From Geothrix sp. (GTDB taxonomy: Bacteria; Acidobacteriota; Holophagae; Holophagales; Holophagaceae), in NCBI GenBank assembly GCA_019449415.1, contig JAGRPP010000018.1, positions 1 through 64,000 of the forward strand: a stretch of DNA of 64,000 bases, given 5' to 3'. Shown here in pieces: positions 15,314 through 24,335 of this stretch (the first letter of the stretch is position 1; each line of letters starts with the position of its first letter). Both the position numbers and the translations under genes were made by a program. The notes beneath the pieces are model-generated. The model saw only the letters and a program-made list of their open reading frames with translations. It was not told the DNA's origin and did not search any database.

Positions 15314-16384
15314 ATGCGCGCCGCGCTCGCGCTGGCCCTTGGCCTGTCCCTCCAGGCCCAGGACACGGCCTACCCCGAGATGGGCCCCCTGCCCACCCGC
15401 AACATGTTCACCCTCCTCCAGGCCCCCATGACCTACCAGCCCCAGGCCCCCCGGCCCATCGGCGCCGGGCGCTGGCAGGCGACCCTCACCCATGTGCGGG
15501 CCAATGTCTTCGAGTTCTCGGACCTGATCAAGGAGCGGCCCCCCTCCTGGTTCCAGGGCCGCCACCGCATGGACCGCGCCTCCCTGGAAGCCCTGGCCGC
15601 CGAGTATCCCAATGCCCCCTTCGTGTTCTATTTCGACGAGGAGATCGCCCGGACGACCCTCCAGATCCGGCATGGCCTCACGGATCGCACGGATGTCTGG
15701 ATCGAACTGCCGGCGGAACGCCATGGGGGCGGGGACCTGGACAGCCCCATCGAGACCTTCCACAAGGCATTAGGCTTCGCCCAGTGGGGCCGCGCCGAGG
15801 TGGCCCACAACCAGGCCGTGGTGGCCACCATCCGCCACGGGCGGCTGGAGTTCGTGCGGGAGGGCTCACAGCCGACCCGCCTTCAGGACCCGCTCCTCGG
15901 GGTGATCCACCAGATCCACCAGGGCGAGGCCACAGGTCTGAGCGCCACCTTCACCATCAAGCCCCCGCTGGTGACCACCTACGGATCCTACAAGGCCGGG
16001 TGGGATGTCGAGGGCGGCCTGAGCGGCTGGTGGGACTTCGCCCCCACGCAGACCCTCTATGCCGGGGCTGCCTACACCCACCGGGGGCGCGGCAACGAGG
16101 CCTACAACGATCTGGATTACACCTCGGACCTGGGGGCCCACCTCACCTGGCAGGGGCGGCGGAACCGGGCCGTGCAGCCCTTCGTCCAGCTCTACTTCCT
16201 GAGCGGGTTCAGCACCCCCCGGCCCTTCGCCAAGCTCCACGAGGGCAGCCTTCAGCACGACCTGGGCGTGCATGTCCACCTCGACCGGCGCGCCACCCTG
16301 ACCTTCCGCTACATCAACAACATCACCCACCACGAGAACACGGACGACGCCTCCTTCGCAGGCAGCCTCACCTGGCGGTTCTGA
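15314..16384 (+). CDS. DUF3187 family outer-membrane beta-barrel-like protein
   Basis: A 356-residue exported protein: a short signal peptide (1-16, ending LQAQ), a PLPTRNMFTLLQ segment typical of DUF3187, then alternating hydrophobic strands rich in Tyr, Trp and Gly. It ends in Phe (SLTWRF), as outer-membrane barrels do. The start at 15314 follows AAGGAG. Function is not established for the family; a porin-like or lipid-related envelope role is possible. Its promoter appears to be controlled by the divergent HxlR regulator. The 3' end overlaps the convergent DUF1697 gene by 17 bp. Confidence 0.82.
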   Translation: MRAALALALGLSLQAQDTAYPEMGPLPTRNMFTLLQAPMTYQPQAPRPIGAGRWQATLTHVRANVFEFSDLIKERPPSWFQGRHRMDRASLEALAAEYPNAPFVFYFDEEIARTTLQIRHGLTDRTDVWIELPAERHGGGDLDSPIETFHKALGFAQWGRAEVAHNQAVVATIRHGRLEFVREGSQPTRLQDPLLGVIHQIHQGEATGLSATFTIKPPLVTTYGSYKAGWDVEGGLSGWWDFAPTQTLYAGAAYTHRGRGNEAYNDLDYTSDLGAHLTWQGRRNRAVQPFVQLYFLSGFSTPRPFAKLHEGSLQHDLGVHVHLDRRATLTFRYINNITHHENTDDASFAGSLTWRF

Positions 16385-16919
16385 GCCCCGCCTTCGCCGC
16401 CAATCGCTGCAGGGTATTGAAGCCGCGGAAGGTGGCCCGCACTCCGAGGGCCCGCTCGAAGACCGCGTTCGAGAAGGTGGATTCGCTCTGCTTCATCCGG
16501 CAGAGCCACCAGACCTCACGGCCGCGGACCTGGAAGTCGTCCACCGGCGTCCGCAAGGCCGCGAGGGCCGCGGTTTCCTTCGGCCCCAGCGGTGCCTTGA
16601 GGAAGGCCACATTCATCGCCTTCGCCACGGCCTGGTCGGCTTCTCCGAAGGGACAGCCTGCCACCAGGGACGCCAGTTCACCCTCGGAACGCAGGAAGAC
16701 GATCACCTCGTACCCCAGGGCCTCCTCCAGGCCCGCTTCCAGGCGCCTGGCGAGGGCGGCCTCGCCTTCCCGACCAGCCTCGAAAAACAGGTTCCCGCTG
16801 GCGATGAAGGTCTCGACGCCCCGGAGCCCGAAGCCCTCGAACAGATCCCGCAGCTTCGCCATGGTGACCGTGTGGCCCCCCACATTGATGGCGCGGAGGA
16901 AGGCGAAGGTTTTCCCCAT
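16368..16919 (-). CDS. DUF1697 domain-containing protein
   Basis: A 183-residue soluble protein starting MGKTFAFLRAINVGG, the signature opening of DUF1697 (residues 1-15), followed by LRDLFEGFGLRGVETFIASGN and a C-terminal RTPVDDFQVRGREVWWLC segment. The fold is a small alpha/beta protein of unknown function. I start it at 16919 because the family begins there; the upstream in-frame extension is arginine/proline-rich and non-homologous. The upstream gene on the same strand ends 8 bp away. Confidence 0.87.
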   Translation of the reverse strand: MGKTFAFLRAINVGGHTVTMAKLRDLFEGFGLRGVETFIASGNLFFEAGREGEAALARRLEAGLEEALGYEVIVFLRSEGELASLVAGCPFGEADQAVAKAMNVAFLKAPLGPKETAALAALRTPVDDFQVRGREVWWLCRMKQSESTFSNAVFERALGVRATFRGFNTLQRLAAKAGLRTAR

Positions 16920-16927
16920 TCCCGCCC

Positions 16928-18256
16928 CTATCGGCCCTGCCCCAGGGCGCCCCACTGGGCCGCCAGGTGGGGTTGGCCGCACCGCAGGGCCAGGGTCTCC
17001 GCCCGCTTCGGCAGGCCCGTCCAGGGATGTTCGGAGAACCGGCTGCGCACCAGGTCATCGGCCAACCCCGTATCCCCAAGCCGGACCAGGGCCTCCACCA
17101 GCGGCTCCAGGGTGCCGCGCCAGTAGTCCCCGGTCTCCGGGGTCTCCTGGATTTTGCCGTCCCTCTTGAACACGAATTCCGTCTTTCCCTGCGCCGCTTC
17201 CCAGAGCTTGTTGGATTCGATCTGGGGCAGCAGCAGATCCCGGATGGCCATCCAGTCCTTCCGCTGGCGGGCATCCTTCACATAGGCGTCGCGCACGGGA
17301 TAAGGCGGCCACGCCAGAGGAGAGTAGGTGGGCAGCGGAACCAGGGTGTCCAGGAGGGGGCGGATCGGCTTTCCCCCATCGGTCCGCGTCAGTCCCAGCC
17401 AGATCTGCCAGAGGTTCCAGGTCCCCGGGTTGCGTGCCAGAGCCCGCTCCACTTCGGGGAGCGCAGCCCGGCTCATGGCCCGCATGAGAGGGCTGTGCAC
17501 CGCCGTCTCGTCGGGCACGATGGACCAATTCACCATCTCGAGCCAGTCACCGCTGCGGAAGGTCCTCCCCAGCAGGTCCGCCAACTCCCCCCAGATGGCC
17601 TGGTCCTCCTCCGGCCCCAGCTGAACCGGCGGTTTCTCTTCCTGCGAGTCCTGCGCCTTGGCCTCCTCCTTCGCCTCTCGCTCCCGTTGGAACTGGGCGA
17701 AGTCGAACGGCTCGTCCGCCGACCGGAGGGGGTCCACCTTCCCTCCGGTGCGCACCAGCGTCCGCCTCGCGGCCCTGGATCGCAGCTCCGCGCACAGGGC
17801 CTGCCGCGCCTCGAGGTGCTCCGGGTTCCGCCGCGCGAACTCCCTCAGAATCTGGATGGTGGAGCGGATGCCGCTTTCCTCGACAGCCTTGGCCAGCGCC
17901 TTGGCCTCGGGGACGCCGCCCCCCGTGGCCACCACCCGCGGCCCCGCACCGAACAGCACCCACTGGGGACGGGGTCCCGCCAGGTATTTCTGCCTCAGGA
18001 GCGCCTCCACCTCAGCCGCCTTCGATCCGTAATAGGCCAGGCCGAGGTCCAGCTCGAGCCAATCCGGATCGGCGTTCAGGGCGTCGACCTTGGCTTTCCA
18101 CTCCCCCTTGGGACCGTCCACTACCACCAGCAGACCACCCTTGATCTCGCGCAGCCGCCGGTCCAGCACCTGAGCGGTGGGGCCTCCGGAGGAGGGGGCC
18201 TGCGCCAACAGGACGGCACTGCAACCGACGAAGGCCAGGCCGAGGGTCGAACGCAT
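16928..18256 (-). CDS. Secreted protein of unknown function
   Basis: A 442-residue protein with a signal peptide (about 1-19, MRSTLGLAFVGCSAVLLAQA). The mature part starts with a region resembling a thioredoxin-like or vWA-like alpha/beta module (GLLVVVDGPKGEWKAKVDAL; WVLFGAGPRVVATGGG), then a charged linker near 190 (Glu/Lys-rich) and a helical C-terminal half with a repeated helix-turn-helix, TPR-like feel. I do not recognise the family. The start at 18256 is chosen for the signal peptide. It forms a same-strand run with DUF1697 and the genes upstream; function unknown. Confidence 0.7.
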   Translation of the reverse strand: MRSTLGLAFVGCSAVLLAQAPSSGGPTAQVLDRRLREIKGGLLVVVDGPKGEWKAKVDALNADPDWLELDLGLAYYGSKAAEVEALLRQKYLAGPRPQWVLFGAGPRVVATGGGVPEAKALAKAVEESGIRSTIQILREFARRNPEHLEARQALCAELRSRAARRTLVRTGGKVDPLRSADEPFDFAQFQREREAKEEAKAQDSQEEKPPVQLGPEEDQAIWGELADLLGRTFRSGDWLEMVNWSIVPDETAVHSPLMRAMSRAALPEVERALARNPGTWNLWQIWLGLTRTDGGKPIRPLLDTLVPLPTYSPLAWPPYPVRDAYVKDARQRKDWMAIRDLLLPQIESNKLWEAAQGKTEFVFKRDGKIQETPETGDYWRGTLEPLVEALVRLGDTGLADDLVRSRFSEHPWTGLPKRAETLALRCGQPHLAAQWGALGQGR

Positions 18257-18311
18257 CAGAGCTCCCGGGGAATCCCGATGAGGATAGCGACCCGGTCCGG
18301 AGCCTGGGAAA

Positions 18312-19649
18312 TCATTCCGTCCCGGCGCGGAGCTCCTTACGCCCCGCGAGCGCCCGGTCCGCCAGTCGGCCCAGATCGCCGCTGCCCTGGCTGTTGGCGA
18401 GGTTCTTGGCCAGGGCCACCAGCACGGCTTCGCGGACCTGGCCCGGCACGGCGGGCAGCAGATCCGCCACGGAGGCCACGGCAAGCAGGTGCGAGGCATG
18501 GTTGAAGCTCGGGTCGTTGAAGGTGGCAGCCGCCGCCAAGGCCCGGAGGGCTGCCTCGGCCTGCCCCAGGCGGCAGAGGCCCTGGGCCTGGCCCATGGCC
18601 TCGGGGGCTTCCGCGTCCAGAACGGCATTGAGAAGGCCCTCGGCGCTGGGCGCGGCGGCGGGTCGGGGCTGCATGCGCTCGTCCACCTCGTCGGTGGGAA
18701 AGAGGTTCACCAGAGCCGCCGCCTGGGCCCAGGTGCGAGCGTCCTCCGCATGGGTTTCGGCCAGCATGGCCAGGTACACGAAGATCCAGGCCGTCTTGCC
18801 CTCCAGGTCGCGACGGGCGTCGCGCACCTTCTCCGCGGCCGCCAGGGCTAGCGCGGACAACAAAGCTTCAGCAGGAGTTCCCCGTTTCAGCCGGTCCGTG
18901 AAAGCCGCCATGAGCCCCACCAATCCCAGATCGCAGATCTCGCGGACGGCGGCCTCAAGTTCCCGGACATCCCCTTCTCCGGCGGCTCCCCGCGCGGAAC
19001 CGGGAACCACGCGGGGTTCGGCGCCCTCCAGCCGCCTGGCCGCGCGGCGACACCAGAAGGTGTCCTCCTGCGTGGCGGCCAGCCAGGCCACCAGCCCGAA
19101 CAGGCGCCGCCCCGTGGCCCGGGGGCGCTCCAGGCGTTCGTGGAGATCGCCGAGGTGCCACGCGAAGATGCCCTTGTGCCCCACATTGGCCATGTCCGCC
19201 TCGACCAGCGCTCCGAGGCGCTGGAAGTCCGCGGCCTCCGGCAGGTCGAAGCCCTGGGTTTCGGCGTACGCCAGGCCGGGCTTCCGTGCCTGGATGAAGG
19301 CCTCCAGGTTCCGCCAGCTGCCGCTGCCCTTGGCCGCGGCCACCTGCGCGGCGGCGGCGGCGGAGCGCCGCCCCTCGTGGGCCGCCATGTGCAGCTGCGT
19401 GGCCAGGGCCCGGAGGAAATCCGCCTCGTCCAACAGGGGCCTCAGCCGCAGCACGGACCTCAAGCCCAGGATGCCGTGCGGCACATGAGGCTGGTAGGCG
19501 TCCCAGTCGATGCGGGGAATGAGCGCCTTCACGGCCTCGCGCACACCGTCGCGCACGCCGTCGGGAACAGCCGCCTGGGCCGCGAAGGCCTCGAAGAACC
19601 CCGCCGTGGGGGTTTCCAGCTCCTGCTGCCAGCGGGCCTCGACGGTCAT
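18312..19649 (-). CDS. Histidine-rich-motif protein of unknown function
   Basis: A 445-residue soluble, mostly helical protein. Motifs that could bind metal are concentrated in the N-terminal half: HVPHG, HMAAHE, NVGHK and WHLGDLHE, with Asp/Glu nearby. The pattern faintly resembles questin-oxidase-like proteins, but I cannot assign it. There is no signal peptide. The start at 19649 overlaps the stop of the upstream gene in an ATGA, showing translational coupling to the 207-residue protein. A cytosolic metalloenzyme is a guess. Confidence 0.72.
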   Translation of the reverse strand: MTVEARWQQELETPTAGFFEAFAAQAAVPDGVRDGVREAVKALIPRIDWDAYQPHVPHGILGLRSVLRLRPLLDEADFLRALATQLHMAAHEGRRSAAAAAQVAAAKGSGSWRNLEAFIQARKPGLAYAETQGFDLPEAADFQRLGALVEADMANVGHKGIFAWHLGDLHERLERPRATGRRLFGLVAWLAATQEDTFWCRRAARRLEGAEPRVVPGSARGAAGEGDVRELEAAVREICDLGLVGLMAAFTDRLKRGTPAEALLSALALAAAEKVRDARRDLEGKTAWIFVYLAMLAETHAEDARTWAQAAALVNLFPTDEVDERMQPRPAAAPSAEGLLNAVLDAEAPEAMGQAQGLCRLGQAEAALRALAAAATFNDPSFNHASHLLAVASVADLLPAVPGQVREAVLVALAKNLANSQGSGDLGRLADRALAGRKELRAGTE

Positions 19650-20269
19650 GCGCCCTCCAGCGGCAGGCCCCAGGCCGCGGCCACAAGGCGGGCCCAGTGG
19701 TGAGACCACGCGCGTTTCCATACCAGGCCGCCTTCCTTCATGTCGGAGGCCTCGAGGCGTTGGCGAAGCTCACAGTGCAGGGGCTCCGCAGCGGGTCCGA
19801 GCGCCGCCTCGGCCAGCGCCAGCAGCGCCGCGCGGGCCTCCCGCTCCTGGTCGTGGTGGGCCAGATAGCCCGCGGATTCCGGGGAGGGCGCGGCGGCCCG
19901 GAGGCGCTGCCAGGTTTCAAAGGCAGCCTTGGCGGCGGGATCGTCCCGCAGTGGCGCCTTCACCTGAGCCCAGCCCTTGCCCAGATCCAGCTCGGGACCC
20001 GCCCTCAGCAGGGACTCCCGGAGCTTCACGGCCTTGGCCACATCGCGGTCCAGGTGCTTGAGAGCCACGAAGGTGCGCGGCTTTTCGCGCTGATCGCGGC
20101 GGTCGAAGAAGGCGTTGAGAGCCGACACCACCAAGTCCATGGGCACACCGGCGGCCTCCCAGGCCAGCACCTGGCGGTAGTCGTCCGTGGACAGCAGCCC
20201 GGCACGACCCCAGGCCCGGAAGGCCCACTCGCGCTCCAGCCAATCCTTTTCCTCTCGCGTATAGGGCAT
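19646..20269 (-). CDS. Conserved-looking protein of unknown function (207 aa)
   Basis: A 207-residue, highly charged helical protein beginning MPYTREEKDWLEREW. No signal peptide, membrane segment or known catalytic motif is visible. It starts at 20269, overlapping by one base (TGATG) the stop of the small lipoprotein gene, and ends overlapping the start of the histidine-motif gene (ATGA). The tight coupling suggests a stoichiometric partner of the next protein. It resembles DNA-binding or primosome-type helical proteins only superficially. Function unknown. Confidence 0.72.
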   Translation of the reverse strand: MPYTREEKDWLEREWAFRAWGRAGLLSTDDYRQVLAWEAAGVPMDLVVSALNAFFDRRDQREKPRTFVALKHLDRDVAKAVKLRESLLRAGPELDLGKGWAQVKAPLRDDPAAKAAFETWQRLRAAAPSPESAGYLAHHDQEREARAALLALAEAALGPAAEPLHCELRQRLEASDMKEGGLVWKRAWSHHWARLVAAAWGLPLEGA

Positions 20270-20601
20270 CAGGGCTTTTCCGGCACCAGCCAGGTGCCGT
20301 CCTTCAACTGCAGTGCCCCGTTCTCCCACGCCAGCACCTCGTCGGGCACGATCTCGGCCTTGGCAAAGCCCCGCAGGCGGAAAGATCCGGCCCCCAGGAC
20401 CTTCCCCTTCCGGTCCCAGACTTCCAGCTGCCAGAGGGTGCCCTGATGGGGGCCGACCTTGAGGAAGACGCCCCGACGGCCCTCGCCGGCCCACTGGGCC
20501 TCGGCGGGCACCACGGCGGGCCGGGCGGGGACGCCCCGGCAGGCCACCAGGAGCCCCAGGGAGAAGGTTGTCATCACCAGGATCTGCGAAGGTCGCGCCA
20601 T
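20269..20601 (-). CDS. Small putative lipoprotein
   Basis: A 110-residue protein with a signal peptide ending in a lipobox-like LLVAC (Cys21). The mature part is a small beta-rich domain (GVFLKVGPHQGTLWQLEVWDRKGKVLG) of unknown family. It heads a minus-strand run of overlapping genes and is divergent from map, with only about 40 bp between the two starts. Lipoprotein anchoring is inferred from the motif. Confidence 0.68.
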   Translation of the reverse strand: MARPSQILVMTTFSLGLLVACRGVPARPAVVPAEAQWAGEGRRGVFLKVGPHQGTLWQLEVWDRKGKVLGAGSFRLRGFAKAEIVPDEVLAWENGALQLKDGTWLVPEKP

Positions 20602-20640
20602 GCCGACATTCTACCCGTTAGACTGGAGGTCGAGGGGCAC

Positions 20641-21438
20641 ATGGTCCTGATCCGCGAACAGATCCGATACAAGAGCCGCAAAGAGGTTGAAAAGCTTCGC
20701 GAGGCGGGCCGCGTGGCGGCCAACGCCCTGCGCCTGGCGGCCCGTTCCGCCAAGGCGGGCGTGAGCCTGCTGGAGCTGGACCGCATCGCCGAGACCTACA
20801 TCCGCCAGCAGGGCGCCACCCCCAGCTTCAAGGGCTACCACGGCTTCCCCGGCACCCTCTGCACCTCCGTGAACGACAAGGTGGTGCACGGCATCCCCAG
20901 CAAGTACATCCTCCAGGAAGGCGACATCATCGCCATCGACTGCGGGGCGAAGCTGGACGGCTACCACGGCGACACCTGCCTGACCGTGGGCGTGGGCCAG
21001 ATCACCGAGGAAGCGCGCCGCCTCATCCAGACCGCCCAACTCGCCATGTTCGTGGGGATCGAACACTGCCGCCCCGGCCAGCGCCTGGGTGACATGGCCA
21101 CCGCCGTCCAGACCTTCGCTGAAGAGCGCGGCTATTCGGTGGTCCGCGAATACATCGGCCACGGCCTCGGCCGGGACCTGCATGAGGATCCCCAGGTGGT
21201 GTTCGCCGAGCAGCGCCCCGGCACCGGTTTCCGCATGGAACCGGGCATGACCATCACCATCGAACCCATCCTCAACATCGGGTCGTACAAGTGCCTGGTG
21301 GAGCCCGACGGCTGGACCGTGCGCACCCGCGACGGGGCCCTGTCCGCGCAGTTCGAGCACGACATCGCCATCACCAAGGACGGCCCGGACATCCTCTCGA
21401 TCCCCGATCCCGAATTCGAGCTGGAAGACGGGCTGTAG
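20641..21438 (+). CDS. map: Methionine aminopeptidase, type I
   Basis: A 265-residue cytoplasmic metalloprotease that removes the initiator methionine. The five metal ligands are visible in order: Asp in IAIDCGAKLDGYHGD (two Asp), His in GHGLGRDLHE, Glu in TIEPIL and Glu in QFEHDIAI. The substrate His is in VVHGIPS. The ATG at 20641 follows GAGGTCGAGG. TAGACT at 20619-20624 is a good -10 element. The N-terminus has no zinc-finger extension. Assignment is secure. Confidence 0.96.
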   Translation: MVLIREQIRYKSRKEVEKLREAGRVAANALRLAARSAKAGVSLLELDRIAETYIRQQGATPSFKGYHGFPGTLCTSVNDKVVHGIPSKYILQEGDIIAIDCGAKLDGYHGDTCLTVGVGQITEEARRLIQTAQLAMFVGIEHCRPGQRLGDMATAVQTFAEERGYSVVREYIGHGLGRDLHEDPQVVFAEQRPGTGFRMEPGMTITIEPILNIGSYKCLVEPDGWTVRTRDGALSAQFEHDIAITKDGPDILSIPDPEFELEDGL

Positions 21439-21443
21439 GGCCT

Positions 21444-21896
21444 TCAGGCACCGGCCTCCGGTGCCCGGTAGAGGTTCTTCCGCTGGATCTGCATGAAGGG
21501 CGTGGGGTCGGCCACGGGTGCCCATCCCAGCTTGGCGTACAGACCGTGCGCATCCCGGGTGGCCAACATCAGCCGGCGCATGCCCTGGACCTCCGGCAGA
21601 TCCATGAGGGCCTTCACCATCGCTCGGGAGAGGCCGAGGCCGCGGTGCTCCTCCAGCACGAACACATCGGCGAGGTAACCAAAGGTCGTGTGGTCGGTGG
21701 CCATCCTCGCGAAACCCACCTGGGCGCCACCGGGGCCGTAGGCCCCCACGCAGAGGCTGTGGCGGGCGGCCTTCTCCACCACCTCTCGGGGGATGCCCGG
21801 GGACCAGTAGCTCCTGGACAGGTAGCCGTGGATCACCTCGAACTGCAACTCGGAGGGATCCAGGGAAATCCGGTAGGTTCCAGGGGGGAAGGTCAT
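21444..21896 (-). CDS. GNAT family N-acetyltransferase
   Basis: A 150-residue GCN5-related acyltransferase. The acetyl-CoA site is visible as VFVLEEHRGLGLSRAMVKALM (motif A, Arg/Gln-x-x-Gly-x-Gly/Ala type), preceded by the VGFARMATD strand and followed by the LYAKLGWAPV motif. The substrate cannot be read from sequence. I chose the ATG at 21896, with GAGG 7 nt upstream, over an in-frame GTG at 21938 that would overlap the previous gene. It is convergent with map (5 bp) and downstream of a thioesterase gene. Confidence 0.88.
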   Translation of the reverse strand: MTFPPGTYRISLDPSELQFEVIHGYLSRSYWSPGIPREVVEKAARHSLCVGAYGPGGAQVGFARMATDHTTFGYLADVFVLEEHRGLGLSRAMVKALMDLPEVQGMRRLMLATRDAHGLYAKLGWAPVADPTPFMQIQRKNLYRAPEAGA

Positions 21897-21922
21897 GACA
21901 TCCTCGCCAAATCGTTTCAGCG

Positions 21923-22426
21923 TCAGCCCTCGGCCCACCGCCGGACGGCGTCCGGCAGATCCGGCCTGGGACCCTCGTAGTTCATCTGCTTGAGGACCTC
22001 GGCCACGGGGACATTGCCGCTCTTTCCCCTAAAGAGGGCCTTCACCACGCCTTCAGCCGCCAGCTCGCCACCGCGCTTCAGGAAGCGCTGCTCCAGGAAG
22101 ACCCACTTCTCGTCCCAGCCCAGCAGCCGCGTGTGCAGCTCATATCGCTCGAAGGGATCGAGGCTGCGGCGATAACGCATGGTGATGGCGCCGACCAGGG
22201 GTTTCCAGCGGTTCCGCAGCATGGCCCGGCCCAGTTTCGTGCGGAAGCTGAGGTCGAAGCGGCCCAGATCCATGACACTCAGAAAGCGCCCGTTGTTCAT
22301 GTGGACATTCACATCCAGGTCGTTGGGCCACACGCGGAAGCGGAGCACCGAGGCGCCCAGCGGCTCCAGGGGCGCGCGGCGCCAGAGCGTGAAGGCTTTC
22401 CAGAGGGTGCGGAAGAGCAGAACCAT
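21923..22426 (-). CDS. Hotdog-fold thioesterase-like protein
   Basis: A 167-residue protein of the 4-hydroxybenzoyl-CoA thioesterase-like hotdog superfamily (THEM6-like). It contains WPNDLDVNVHMNNGRFLSVMD (about 33-53), whose DLDVNVHMNN segment is the typical active-site helix start, and a second strand with WVFLEQRFLKRG. It probably hydrolyses acyl-CoA thioesters; the acyl chain is unknown. The N-terminal 25 residues are basic and aromatic and may attach to the membrane. It lies 26 bp upstream of the GNAT gene and is divergent from ispE. Confidence 0.83.
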   Translation of the reverse strand: MVLLFRTLWKAFTLWRRAPLEPLGASVLRFRVWPNDLDVNVHMNNGRFLSVMDLGRFDLSFRTKLGRAMLRNRWKPLVGAITMRYRRSLDPFERYELHTRLLGWDEKWVFLEQRFLKRGGELAAEGVVKALFRGKSGNVPVAEVLKQMNYEGPRPDLPDAVRRWAEG

Positions 22427-22464
22427 CCGATCAGCCTAGCGGCTCGTTGCGCTACCGTGGAGCC

Positions 22465-23301
22465 ATGGCTCTCGCGATCCAGGCCCCCGCCAAGCTCAAC
22501 CGTTTCCTCGCCGTGCTCGGGCGGCGCGCCGATGGATTCCACGAGCTGGAGCTGGTCACCACCGTGCTGGAGGGCGTGGCGGACTTGACGGATTCGCTGG
22601 AGGGCGAACCCGCCCCCGAGCTGACCCTGGCCATCTCCGGTCCCATGGGCGAGGGGCTGGTGGCCGACGAGTCCAACCTGGTGATCAAGGCCTGGCGCCT
22701 GCTGGAGGAAGCGGCCCGGCGCCCCCTGCCCGCCGCCTTGCGCCTGGTGAAGCGCATCCCCCATGGGGCCGGACTCGGCGGCGGCAGCAGCGACGCGGCG
22801 GCGGCCCTGCGGCTGGGAAACCAACTGTTCGCCCTCGGCCTGCGGGAGGACGAGCTACTGCGCATGGCGGGGCGCCTTGGCAGCGATGTCCCCCTGTTCC
22901 TGCTTGGCGGGACGGTCCTCGGCCTGGGCCGCGGCGAGCGCGTGTTCCCCCTCCGCCCCGTACCCCTTGAGCCCCTGTTGCTCGCCCACCCGGGCCTGCA
23001 TGTGAGTACCCCGAGCGTCTACCGGGCCCTCCAGGATGTGGGCTACCCCTTCCCCGAGGCCCTGGCTTCGCAACCCGGGGGCACCGCCCCTCCCTGGCGG
23101 AACGACCTCACGGGTGCAGCCCTGTGGGTCTGCCCGCCCCTGGCCGAGGTGCGCGACGCCCTGCGCGATACCGGCGGCGAGCCACTGCTGTGTGGCTCCG
23201 GCAGCTGCTGGGCTGCCCGGTACGACACCCTCCAGGCCCGGGATGCCGCGGCCGAGCGGATTTCCAGTGAACGGCCCGACTGGGGATTCTGGCGCGTCTG
23301 A
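22465..23301 (+). CDS. ispE: 4-diphosphocytidyl-2-C-methyl-D-erythritol kinase
   Basis: A 278-residue GHMP kinase of the methylerythritol phosphate pathway to isoprenoids. It phosphorylates the 2-hydroxyl of CDP-methylerythritol. Visible features are the catalytic-lysine opening APAKLNRFLAVLGRRADGFHEL, the ATP-binding GAGLGGGSSDAA (101-112) and the C-terminal LLCGSGSCWAA motif. The ATG at 22465 is preceded by GTGGAG and matches the family start. Neighbours are unrelated; it starts about 40 bp from the divergent thioesterase gene. Confidence 0.95.
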   Translation: MALAIQAPAKLNRFLAVLGRRADGFHELELVTTVLEGVADLTDSLEGEPAPELTLAISGPMGEGLVADESNLVIKAWRLLEEAARRPLPAALRLVKRIPHGAGLGGGSSDAAAALRLGNQLFALGLREDELLRMAGRLGSDVPLFLLGGTVLGLGRGERVFPLRPVPLEPLLLAHPGLHVSTPSVYRALQDVGYPFPEALASQPGGTAPPWRNDLTGAALWVCPPLAEVRDALRDTGGEPLLCGSGSCWAARYDTLQARDAAAERISSERPDWGFWRV

Positions 23302-23412
23302 ACCCGCCACTGACAAGGGCCACTGATTGGATGGCCGCCCCCCTGGCCCAGGTCTCTTTGGCTGTGCCCACAGAGGTCGAACCCGGGCATGATGGTCGTT
23401 CCGGAGGAATCC

Positions 23413-24333
23413 ATGTCCGCTCCAGCCCTCCGCATCCGCGGCCTGCGAAAATCCTTCCCCAAAGTCCTCGCGGTGGATGGCGTGGATCTGGAAGTGGCCC
23501 GGGGCGAGGTCTTCGGCCTGCTGGGCCCCAACGGCGCGGGCAAGACGACCACCCTGGAGATCATCGAGGGCCTGACCGAGGCCGATGCCGGCGACATCGA
23601 GATCCTCGGCCTGACCTGGGCGAAACAGGGGCAGGAGATCCGCGCCCGCATCGGCGTCCAGCTGCAGAGCACCAGCCTCTTCAACAAGATCACCCCGCGG
23701 GAATCGCTCGACCTTTACGGCAGCTACTACCCCAAGCGGCGGAGCACCGAAGATCTCCTGGAGCTGGTACAGCTCCAGGAGAAGGCCGATGCCTACCACA
23801 TCACCCTCAGCGGCGGTCAGCAGCAGCGGCTGGCCCTCGCCCTGGCCCTGGTGAACGACCCCGAGCTGGTGTTCCTCGATGAGCCCACCACCGGCCTCGA
23901 TCCCCAGGCCCGCCGCAGCCTGTGGGATGTGGTGCGGCGCATGAAGGGCGAGGGCCGGACCGTGGTGCTGACCACGCACTACATGGATGAGGCCGAGGCC
24001 CTGTGCGACCGGCTGGCCATCATGGATCACGGGAAGGTGATCGCCACGGGCACGCCCGCCTCGCTCATCGCGGATCTGGCCATTCCCAGCGTGGTGGAGC
24101 TCACCTTCGAGGGTGCCGCCCCCGACTCCGCGGCCTTCGCCGCGCGCCTGGGGCAGGCCGTGGAGCCCCGCGTCGATCTGTGGGAGATCCCCACGCCCGA
24201 TCCCAAGGCCCTGCTGCCCCGGCTGCTGGAGGCCGCCGAGGCCGCCGCCGTCCCCTTCCAGCAGGTCCACATCCGCCGCGCCACGCTGGAGGATGTGTTC
24301 CTGCACCGCACGGGCCGGAGCCTGAGGGAGTGA
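23413..24333 (+). CDS. ABC-2 type exporter, ATP-binding protein
   Basis: A 306-residue ABC ATPase: Walker A GPNGAGKTT (about 38-46), Q-loop with GVQLQST, signature LSGGQQQR, Walker B LVFLDEPTTGLDP and switch His in TTHYMDEAE. A C-terminal extension after about 225 is typical of the DrrA/CcmA-like subgroup, which works with a single ABC-2 permease. Its start follows GGAGGAATCC. The gene is followed 2 bp later by the permease. The substrate may be a drug, lipid or polysaccharide and cannot be read from the sequence. Confidence 0.94.
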   Translation: MSAPALRIRGLRKSFPKVLAVDGVDLEVARGEVFGLLGPNGAGKTTTLEIIEGLTEADAGDIEILGLTWAKQGQEIRARIGVQLQSTSLFNKITPRESLDLYGSYYPKRRSTEDLLELVQLQEKADAYHITLSGGQQQRLALALALVNDPELVFLDEPTTGLDPQARRSLWDVVRRMKGEGRTVVLTTHYMDEAEALCDRLAIMDHGKVIATGTPASLIADLAIPSVVELTFEGAAPDSAAFAARLGQAVEPRVDLWEIPTPDPKALLPRLLEAAEAAAVPFQQVHIRRATLEDVFLHRTGRSLRE

Positions 24334-24335
24334 CC

